A DNA stretch of 11,962 nucleotides from positions 1 to 11,962 of the forward strand of contig CAJTLI010000054.1 in the NCBI GenBank assembly GCA_910577525.1, given 5' to 3'. The DNA comes from an uncultured Oscillospiraceae bacterium (lineage in GTDB: Bacteria; Bacillota; Clostridia; Oscillospirales; Oscillospiraceae). A program made the position numbers and the translations under genes. Positions within the stretch are counted from its first letter, which is position 1. Each line of letters opens with the position of its first letter. This document shows positions 7,509 through 11,962 of the stretch, piece after piece. The notes under the pieces were generated by a model. The model did no database searches. It was not told the DNA's origin and worked only from the letters and a program-made list of their open reading frames with translations.

Positions 7509-7648
7509 ACGCACAAGCCTTGGGGCGCAGCTTTCGGGGCCCCCGCGCGAGCCCGGCGACGCGGGTCGCGTGGGGAGAGGAGGGGCGGCGGAATGGACGA
7601 GCTTTCGCCAAAGGCGGAAGCGAGGGATATGGAGCCAGCCCCAACGAC
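7509..7648 (+). mobile_element. 140-bp hairpin-rich insert between the direct repeats
   Basis: This noncoding block sits exactly between the two 58-bp copies. It folds into at least two hairpins. The first is a 10-bp stem with one G-U pair (7541-7550 with 7566-7575), and the second is a 9-bp stem with an AAA loop (7601-7609 with 7613-7621). No transposase, integrase or credible gene is present. A 67-codon open frame crossing it reads through copy B and is an artefact of GC-rich sequence. It is either a small non-autonomous element or the remnant of a larger one. The mobile-element label is an inference from the flanking duplication. Confidence 0.5.
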
Positions 7649-7706
7649 GCGGCACCCCAGCCGAAGCAAAAAGCTGAAGGACTTTTTGAGCTGAGAAGAG
7701 CTCGAG
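7649..7706 (+). repeat. 58-bp direct repeat, copy B (displaced rpoD 3' end)
   Basis: This copy repeats the rpoD C-terminal codons, stop and short downstream sequence 198 bp away from copy A. It is directly followed by TTAAGCCGAAGCAATAAG and the terminator hairpin. It lies in no functional reading frame. It is best read as a target or attachment duplicate, because deleting 7509-7706 restores a direct rpoD-to-terminator junction. Confidence 0.9.
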
Positions 7707-7723
7707 TTAAGCCGAAGCAATAA

Positions 7724-7757
7724 GAGGGCCCCGCCTCCGGCCGGAGGCGGGGCCCTT
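7724..7757. terminator. Bidirectional intrinsic terminator between rpoD and the DUF3021 gene
   Basis: GGGCCCCGCCTCCGG and CCGGAGGCGGGGCCC form an uninterrupted palindrome at 7726-7755, extended by an A-T and a G-T pair. It lies between two converging operons and starts 7 bases past the stop of the minus-strand gene. The U-tract is weak on both sides (TTATAT on plus, TCTTATT on minus), but the stem is very stable. Confidence 0.85.
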
Positions 7758-7763
7758 ATATGC

Positions 7764-8588
7764 TCAATTTTGTGAGCGCCGCTGCCGCGCGGCCCCCGCG
7801 GCGTTACCCGCCAGCGCCGCGATAAGCGCGATGGGGATGAGCGCCCCGTCCGCCATGTTGGAGCACAGCCGGGCCAGGGGGATAAACAGCAGGATGAACA
7901 GCACGCACGCCGCCGGATAGATGGGGCAGAAGCCATGCCGCCGCCCCAGGGACAGTCCGGATATGAATCCCCCCACGGGGAGCAGCAGCCATGCGTACAG
8001 GACGCTCAAAAGGGGCGTGGGGTCATCCAGCAGGCGCAGGACCAGGGGCAGAACCAAGCACAGCAAAAACGCGAAGCCCACATAGGGCAGGGATTCCCTC
8101 CAGTGGAACAGGGACGGGCCGGGGGCCAGCCCCAGCTTGGCCCGGATGGCGGCCGCCTCGGCAAACCACCCCACCCACCGGCCCAGCCAGATCAGAACGT
8201 ACAGCAGCGTCAGGGGGATGAGGAAGGTGGGCAGCGTCCCGTGCCATCCGAAATTCAGCACCACCCACACCGACACTGTGGCGGCGGTGGCGGCATAGTG
8301 AATCAGGGAGCGGGCCACCAGCTCCCTGCCGCTGTCGGCGAAGGGGAGGGTGGCTGCGCCCGCCTCCATTCCCATCAGGAAGCACAGACACACGTTGGCC
8401 AGCGGGAAGGGCAGAAAGCCGGCATACCGGAACCAGTCCGCCCAGACCTGGAACGGATTTCCAAGCCGCCAGTCATGGCCAAACCACGGCATGGCGTCCC
8501 AAACATACTCAAAGGCCAGCAGCAGGGCCACCCCCGCAAGACCTCCGGCCAGCGCCCGGGGAAGCCATTGCTTTTTGAATTCCTCCAT
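7764..8588 (-). CDS. DUF3021-like multi-pass membrane protein with C-terminal membrane extension
   Basis: This is a membrane protein of 274 residues and unknown biochemical role. About eight hydrophobic segments are visible, near residues 12-29, 56-75, 92-112, 120-138, 167-186, 191-211, 222-239 and 247-263. The first four, with SLIHYAATAATVSVWVVLNF and LTLLYVLIWLGRWVGWFAEA, resemble DUF3021. Proteins of that family are usually about 140-150 residues and are encoded beside LytTR regulators. The second half (from about 165) is an addition. Its SGLSLGRRHGFCPIYP-type loop recalls small stand-alone Firmicute membrane proteins, so this may be a fusion. The start at 8588 follows AAAGGAGGGG, and the gene lies 13 bases after the LytTR gene. 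In related pairs the membrane protein is thought to restrain the regulator; that role is inferred here. Confidence 0.78.
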   Translation of the reverse strand: MEEFKKQWLPRALAGGLAGVALLLAFEYVWDAMPWFGHDWRLGNPFQVWADWFRYAGFLPFPLANVCLCFLMGMEAGAATLPFADSGRELVARSLIHYAATAATVSVWVVLNFGWHGTLPTFLIPLTLLYVLIWLGRWVGWFAEAAAIRAKLGLAPGPSLFHWRESLPYVGFAFLLCLVLPLVLRLLDDPTPLLSVLYAWLLLPVGGFISGLSLGRRHGFCPIYPAACVLFILLFIPLARLCSNMADGALIPIALIAALAGNAAGAARQRRSQN

Positions 8589-8601
8589 GATATCCCCTCC
8601 T

Positions 8602-9045
8602 TTATAATCCCAGGGCTTGTTTGATTTTCTTCACATAACGGCGGGACACCCAGCACACGGTCCCGCCCTCCAGGGTCATTTTGATGGTGCCCGCCAGGGT
8701 CAGGTCCAGCCCCGTCACCCGGTCCAGATTGACGATCTCCGAGTTGGACACCCGGACGAACCGGGTGCCCGCCAGTGCCTCCTCCAGCTCGTACAGCCGC
8801 TGGCGGGCGGCGAACACGCCCCTGCCCGTCTGGCACAGCACCCCCTTGTCCTCGGCGTAGAACCGCAGCACCATGGACCGGGACACCCGCACCGCCTCCC
8901 GGTCCCGATAGACGGTGAAGGGCTGGGGAACCGCCTCCTCCCGAAGACGGGCCGCCAAAGCCTCCGCTTCCTCGGTGAGGCCGGGGACGCGGAGCACCGC
9001 CACCGGCTCGTCCAAATTGGGGTCGATCTGGATTTCCACCTTCAT
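8602..9045 (-). CDS. LytTR-domain DNA-binding transcriptional regulator
   Basis: This 147-residue protein has a LytTR DNA-binding domain from about residue 43 to the end, with VFAARQRLYELEEALAGTRF and VRVSNSEIVNLDRV typical of the fold and WVSRRYVKKIKQALG at the C-terminus. There is no response-regulator receiver domain. The first 40 residues form a short N-terminal module of the kind seen in stand-alone LytTR proteins paired with DUF3021. The ATG at 9045 follows GGGGGGGAG. The frame stays open to an ATG at 9219, but that start would lie upstream of the predicted promoter and overlap the upp promoter. It forms an operon with the membrane protein downstream and probably regulates its own operon, as related LytTR systems do. 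Confidence 0.88.
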   Translation of the reverse strand: MKVEIQIDPNLDEPVAVLRVPGLTEEAEALAARLREEAVPQPFTVYRDREAVRVSRSMVLRFYAEDKGVLCQTGRGVFAARQRLYELEEALAGTRFVRVSNSEIVNLDRVTGLDLTLAGTIKMTLEGGTVCWVSRRYVKKIKQALGL

Positions 9046-9073
9046 CTCCGCTCCCCCCCTTTCTTCTGGGATC

Positions 9074-9102
9074 AGTATACCCGGCTTGGAGGCAAATGTC
9101 CA
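9074..9102 (-). promoter_or_regulatory. Promoter of the LytTR-DUF3021 operon
   Basis: On the minus strand, TGGACA (9097-9102) and TATACT (9074-9079) are spaced by exactly 17 bp. The transcript would start near 9067, about 20 bases before the ATG at 9045. This also rules out the longer upstream start. Confidence 0.8.
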
Positions 9103-9115
9103 GCGAACCAGGACA
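9097..9115. promoter_or_regulatory. Dyad overlapping the LytTR promoter -35 box
   Basis: TGTCC (9097-9101) and GGACA (9111-9115) form an inverted repeat with a 9-bp centre. The left arm coincides with the -35 hexamer of the LytTR operon. It could be an operator, perhaps for autoregulation. The arms are short, so chance is possible. Confidence 0.35.
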
Positions 9116-9169
9116 GACGGCTGTTCCCGGCGGACAGGCGGCCCCGGCAAAAAAACCGCCGGCCCCCCA

Positions 9170-9198
9170 TTGGCAGACGGCGGCGGACGTGATATAAT
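9170..9198 (+). promoter_or_regulatory. Promoter of upp
   Basis: TTGGCA (9170-9175) and a perfect TATAAT (9193-9198) are separated by 17 bp, with a TGA just before the -10 box. Transcription would start about 9205, giving a leader of about 30 bases. No attenuator or PyrR-type leader fits in that space. Confidence 0.85.
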
Positions 9199-9233
9199 GC
9201 TTGGGAAATCTGAATACAAAGGAGCTGCTTCCC

Positions 9234-9866
9234 ATGAATGAAAAAGTACACGTGGTAGACCACCCCCTGCTGGCTCACAAGCTCACCATCCTCCGGGACA
9301 AGAATACCTCCACCAAGGACTTCCGGGAGATCGTGTCCGAGATCGGGATGCTGCTCACTTACGAGGCCACCCGGGACCTGCCCCTGACCACCAAAAAAAT
9401 CGAGACCCCCATCTGTGAGATGGAGGCCCCCATTCTGAAGGGCAAAAAGTTCGCCGTAGTGCCCATCCTCCGGGCCGGCCTGGGCCTGGTGGACGGCGTG
9501 CTCCGCATGGTGCCCTCCGCCCGGGTGGGCCACCTGGGCATGTACCGGGATGAGGAGACCATGGCGCCCGTCCAGTACTTCTGCAAGATGCCCCGGGACA
9601 TCGCCGAGCGGGACGTGCTCATTGTGGACCCCATGCTGGCCACCGGCGGCAGCGCCGACGCCGCCATCCAGATCATGAAGGGCTACGGCTGTCAGAACAT
9701 CAAGCTGATGGTGCTGGTGGCCGCCCCCAAGGGCATTGAGGTTGTGACCTCCGCGCACCCTGATGTGGAGATCTACTGCGGCGCCATGGACCAGGGACTC
9801 AATGAGCACAGCTACATCGTCCCCGGTCTGGGCGACGCAGGCGACCGCATCTTCGGCACAAAATAG
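9234..9866 (+). CDS. upp: Uracil phosphoribosyltransferase
   Basis: This cytosolic enzyme converts uracil and PRPP to UMP in pyrimidine salvage. The 210-residue protein has the usual family length and motifs: VPILRAGLGLVDGVLRMVP (76-94), the PRPP-binding loop VDPMLATGGSADAAI (131-145), and the uracil-binding C-terminus YIVPGLGDAGDRIFGTK (194-210). The ATG at 9234 follows AAAGGAG at about 9 bases, and the reading matches the standard family start (MNEKVHVVDHPL). An in-frame ATG at 9201 would lie upstream of the predicted transcription start and lacks a ribosome binding site. It has its own promoter and a strong hairpin downstream, so it is probably monocistronic. It diverges from the LytTR operon. 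Confidence 0.97.
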   Translation: MNEKVHVVDHPLLAHKLTILRDKNTSTKDFREIVSEIGMLLTYEATRDLPLTTKKIETPICEMEAPILKGKKFAVVPILRAGLGLVDGVLRMVPSARVGHLGMYRDEETMAPVQYFCKMPRDIAERDVLIVDPMLATGGSADAAIQIMKGYGCQNIKLMVLVAAPKGIEVVTSAHPDVEIYCGAMDQGLNEHSYIVPGLGDAGDRIFGTK

Positions 9867-9904
9867 GGGCGATTGTTCCTCTATCAGGCCAACGCCCGCC
9901 GAAC

Positions 9905-9940
9905 AGCCCCCTGGCGCAGGCAATGCCGCGCCAGGGGGCT
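9905..9940. terminator. Strong hairpin downstream of upp
   Basis: AGCCCCCTGGCGC (9905-9917) and GCGCCAGGGGGCT (9928-9940) form a perfect 13-bp stem. The loop itself closes as GGC-AAT-GCC, giving a near-continuous 16-bp hairpin. It sits 38 bases after the upp stop. It lacks a T-run on either strand, so it may act as a pause or 3'-end stabilising structure, not as a classical terminator. Confidence 0.65.
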
Positions 9941-9956
9941 CCCTGACGTAATGGGG

Positions 9957-9984
9957 AAAAACCCCGGCTTTAATTACGGGCCGG
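9957..9984 (-). terminator. Possible weak terminator of the DUF421-DUF4363 operon
   Basis: On the minus strand, CCGGC and GCCGG enclose an 11-base loop and are followed by GG and TTTTT. It lies about 37 bases past the DUF4363 stop. The stem is only 5 bp, so the call is tentative. Confidence 0.35.
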
Positions 9985-10020
9985 CTGTACCGGGAAACGG
10001 CGCGTCCGCCCTGATGGCCG

Positions 10021-10407
10021 TTACAGCAGATTGGTGAGGCTGGGCAGCTCCGCCTCCGCCAGCAGCCCCAGCTGGGTGAGCAGGCGGGCGTTGACGGCGG
10101 CGTATTCCGCGGGCTGCTTCTCGCCGCCCTCCAGAAAGGCCAGGACCTCCTCCATGGAGATCTGAATGGCGTCGGTGTCGGCGTGGCGCAGGGTGAAGTG
10201 GAGATAACCGTCCTGATCCGCCCAGCGGTCCTGGGCCCGCCGGGTGAGGCGGGCGGCCTCCTCCCAGTTCTCCAGCTCCACCTGCTCCTGGGCCTGCGTG
10301 AGCAGGCCGGTGAGCTCTTCGACTAAGCCGCTCAGGCGCCAGATATGCAGGCCGGACAGGGCGGCCATCAGCGCGATGAGGCCGAGGGAGACGTACAGAC
10401 GCTTCAT
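10021..10407 (-). CDS. DUF4363 family protein
   Basis: This small protein of 128 residues has one N-terminal hydrophobic segment (about residues 5-22, LYVSLGLIALMAALSGLH), a membrane anchor or uncleaved signal. An acidic helical region rich in E, Q and W follows (VELENWEEAARLTRRAQDRW at about 44-63), which matches the DUF4363 family. Its function is unknown. The start overlaps the DUF421 stop in an ATGA arrangement and has AAAGGAGG upstream, so the two genes are co-translated. DUF421 and DUF4363 genes are often adjacent in Clostridia, which suggests a joint role at the membrane, but none is demonstrated. Confidence 0.82.
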   Translation of the reverse strand: MKRLYVSLGLIALMAALSGLHIWRLSGLVEELTGLLTQAQEQVELENWEEAARLTRRAQDRWADQDGYLHFTLRHADTDAIQISMEEVLAFLEGGEKQPAEYAAVNARLLTQLGLLAEAELPSLTNLL

Positions 10408-11087
10408 TTGGAGTCCTCCTTTTTGGGCACGCAGCAGGTGGCGCCCGTCTCATCCACCGTGAGCAGGAAGGCCTGCCGGGGGGAGTGGAGCCCGTGGGCG
10501 GCCAGCTGCTTTTCCAGCCAGTTGGACTCGTAGCCCGCCCCCTTCAGGTTGTGCTCCAGCAGCCGCCCGTCGCTGATGAGCACCACGGGCAGTCCCGTCT
10601 CCTGGACCGGCACCCCCATCTGGGCGGCGGTGGCGGGCTTGTCGGCGGCGAAGGGGAGCACCGACAGCTGGCCGTTGGTCTCCAGCAGGGCAAATTTGAT
10701 GGATTTGAAGTCGGCGTAGCCCTGGATGCGCAGCTCCTCCAGCAGCTCGTCCAGGGTCAGGCGGTTCTTTTTCAGTTCCGACTCCAGGACCTGCCCGTTT
10801 TTCACGATGATGGAGGGCTTTCCGCACAGCAGGGCCCGGAATTTCAAAGACTTGGTGCAGAGCACGGAGAGGATGGAGGACAGCGCCAGCAGCACCACGA
10901 TGGGGATCAGGCCGGACAGCAGGGGGATGCCGTTGTCCTGCATGGGGACGGAGGCCAGGTCGGCGATAATGAGGGTGAGCACCAGTTCGGAGGGCTCCAG
11001 CTCGCCGATCTGATGCTTGCCCAGCAGGCGGATGCCCGCGATGATGAACAGATAGAGCACCACGGTGCGTATGAGTACTACGAACAC
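10404..11087 (-). CDS. DUF421 domain-containing membrane protein (YetF-like)
   Basis: This 227-residue protein belongs to the YetF/DUF421 family, whose members sit in the membrane by their N-terminus and carry a conserved cytosolic domain; molecular function is unknown. Three hydrophobic segments are seen at about 1-18 (after the GTG start), 32-48 and 57-78. The family motif LLGKHQIGELEPSELVLTL follows the first. The soluble part has KPSIIVKNGQVLESELKKNR and LDELLEELRIQGYADFKSIK, the hallmark of the domain, and ends near residue 227. I chose the GTG at 11087 because GAGGTG lies 5 bases before it and it opens directly into the first membrane helix. The frame extends upstream to 11714, but that runs through the carA gene and is not credible. 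Confidence 0.88.
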   Translation of the reverse strand: MFVVLIRTVVLYLFIIAGIRLLGKHQIGELEPSELVLTLIIADLASVPMQDNGIPLLSGLIPIVVLLALSSILSVLCTKSLKFRALLCGKPSIIVKNGQVLESELKKNRLTLDELLEELRIQGYADFKSIKFALLETNGQLSVLPFAADKPATAAQMGVPVQETGLPVVLISDGRLLEHNLKGAGYESNWLEKQLAAHGLHSPRQAFLLTVDETGATCCVPKKEDSK

Positions 11088-11107
11088 AAAAACACCTCGT
11101 TCCTGGA

Positions 11108-11225
11108 AAAGTAAGCAAAAAAGCCCCCACAAAGCGGACTTTACGACAACGTCATTTTGCCCTTGAGCCGGGGCGGATATGCCCCCGGTTTGTCCAAACC
11201 TCCAATTTTCATGAGAAGGGCAAAA
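11108..11225 (-). promoter_or_regulatory. Structured leader or operator region upstream of the DUF421 gene
   Basis: This gene-less stretch holds a perfect 10-bp inverted repeat, TTTTGCCCTT (11155-11164) and AAGGGCAAAA (11216-11225). It encloses two smaller dyads: CCGGGG/CCCCCGG around GGATATG, and GGTTTG-TC-CAAACC. On the minus strand this would be a three-way-junction-like fold. It is followed by an AAAGTCC/GGGCTTT hairpin ending in a run of six T, a possible attenuator before the DUF421 start. I did not find a convincing minus-strand promoter upstream of it and matched it to no known riboswitch. Confidence 0.35.
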
Positions 11226-11241
11226 AGCGGGCGAGATTTTC

Positions 11242-11270
11242 TTGCTTTTTGGAGGTCCAGTCAGTAAAAT
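11242..11270 (+). promoter_or_regulatory. Promoter of carA
   Basis: TTGCTT (11242-11247) and TAAAAT (11265-11270) are 17 bp apart, giving a transcription start near 11277 and a leader of about 27 bases. Such a short leader leaves no room for a PyrR attenuator after the start point. Confidence 0.65.
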
Positions 11271-11303
11271 AGACGAAGTAAACGAATAAGGTGGGATGCA
11301 GGT

Positions 11304-11962
11304 TTGAAAGCGACTTTGATTTTGGCCAACGGCGCGGTGTTCCGGGGGGACGCCATCGGCGCCATGGAGGACCGGGTGTGCGAGATGGTGTTCAACACCT
11401 CCATGACCGGCTACCAGGAGATTTTGACCGACCCCTCCTACGCCGGGCAGGGCGTGGTGATGTCCTATCCTCTCATGGGCAATTACGGCGTCAATCACGA
11501 GGACAACGAGTCCCGGCGGCCCTGGGCGGAGGCGCTGGTGGTGCGCCATCTCTCCCCAATGGGCAGTAATTTCCGCTGTGAGGGCAGCTTGGGCGACTAT
11601 CTGCGTGAACACAATATCGTGGGGATTCAGGGTGTGGACACCCGTGCCCTGACAAAGCTTCTCCGCAGCCAGGGGACCATGAACGGCATGATCACCTGCG
11701 CGGAGCATTTTCATGTCCGGGAGGTCATGGACAAGCTGGCCTCCTACCGGGTATCCGGCACCGTGGAGCGTGTGACCCGGGAGCGGGTTCAGGTATACGC
11801 CCCCGTTGGGGACCTGAATTACCGGGTGGCGCTGATGGACTACGGCGTGAAGCAGAACATGATCGAGTGCTTAAGAAAACGGGGGTGCGAGGTCTCCGTA
11901 TTCCCCGCCCACACCCCGGCGGAGGAGATTCTGAACCACGGCTTTGACGGGGCGATGCTCTC
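11304..11962 (+). CDS. carA: Carbamoyl-phosphate synthase small chain, 5' part (runs off the window)
   Basis: The small subunit hydrolyses glutamine and passes ammonia to the large subunit for carbamoyl phosphate, the first step of pyrimidine and arginine synthesis. About 219 codons are present. They cover the small-chain N-terminal domain, with NTSMTGYQEILTDPSYAGQ (residues 32-50), SYPLMGNYGVN (54-64) and GVDTRALTKLLRSQGTMNG (112-130). The beginning of the class I glutamine amidotransferase domain is also present, with VALMDYGVKQNMIECL (about 175-190). The catalytic cysteine lies beyond the window. The start is a TTG at 11304, where the protein reads LKATLILANGAVF as expected; AAGGTGG lies 9 bases upstream. 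The ATG at 11296 is out of frame and stops after three codons. Large-subunit carB is expected just downstream. Confidence 0.93.
   Translation, partial: MKATLILANGAVFRGDAIGAMEDRVCEMVFNTSMTGYQEILTDPSYAGQGVVMSYPLMGNYGVNHEDNESRRPWAEALVVRHLSPMGSNFRCEGSLGDYLREHNIVGIQGVDTRALTKLLRSQGTMNGMITCAEHFHVREVMDKLASYRVSGTVERVTRERVQVYAPVGDLNYRVALMDYGVKQNMIECLRKRGCEVSVFPAHTPAEEILNHGFDGAML

Noticed and set aside
7649..7706. Copy B as a truncated rpoD pseudogene
   Set aside because: Only the last 15 codons are present and they match intact rpoD 198 bp away, so a duplication linked to an insertion explains it better than gene decay.
7520..7723. 67-codon plus-strand frame in the rpoD insert
   Set aside because: It reads through the insert and the displaced rpoD end in a wrong frame. 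Composition is arginine- and glycine-rich and there is no ribosome binding site, so it is likely the translation of a dispersed repeat.
11291..11569. GTG-started frame upstream of and inside carA
   Set aside because: It is a shifted frame of carA; the real frame from the TTG at 11304 gives clear carbamoyl-phosphate synthase motifs.

Overview
The window looks like a chromosomal segment of a GC-rich Firmicute of the class Clostridia, most probably an Oscillospiraceae relative of Flavonifractor, Pseudoflavonifractor or Lawsonibacter. The reasons are the dgt, yigZ, dnaG, rpoD order, the paired radical SAM/DUF4130 genes, a LytTR-DUF3021 pair, a DUF421-DUF4363 pair, strong GGAGG-type ribosome binding sites and consensus sigma-A promoters. 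Species cannot be fixed from the sequence alone.

Layout. Positions 58-2138 (minus strand): a two-gene operon for a radical SAM protein with a helix-hairpin-helix tail and its partner DUF4130 protein, a putative DNA repair/modification module. It is driven by a near-perfect promoter that overlaps a 9-bp-arm inverted repeat. Positions 2370-7496 (plus): dgt (dGTPase), a YigZ-family protein, dnaG (primase) and rpoD (primary sigma factor), the macromolecular-synthesis cluster. A perfect GC-rich hairpin at 7724-7757 ends it and is shared with the converging operon. Positions 7764-9045 (minus): a LytTR DNA-binding regulator and a DUF3021-like multi-pass membrane protein with an unusual C-terminal extension. 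Positions 9234-9866 (plus): upp, with its own promoter and a strong downstream hairpin. Positions 10021-11087 (minus): a DUF421 membrane protein and a DUF4363 protein. Position 11304 to the end (plus): the start of carA, which runs off the window.

The most unusual content lies between genes. Just after the dgt stop codon there are two diverged tandem units of about 140 and 136 bp plus a 39-bp partial third copy. The two full units keep the same conserved boxes, but their stem arms differ in sequence while staying complementary. Just after rpoD, the last 48 bp of the gene and 10 bp of its downstream sequence (58 bp) are repeated 198 bp further on with only two differences, around a 140-bp hairpin-rich insert. 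Removing one repeat copy and the insert would leave a clean rpoD-terminator junction. Both loci therefore look like small structured insertions at the 3' ends of housekeeping genes, with a direct repeat that overlaps the stop codon. This is the best candidate for something undescribed here.

Functionally, dgt (dNTP pool), primase and the sigma factor tie replication to transcription, and upp and carA both feed the pyrimidine pool. The LytTR/DUF3021 and DUF421/DUF4363 pairs are membrane-linked accessory functions of unknown trigger.
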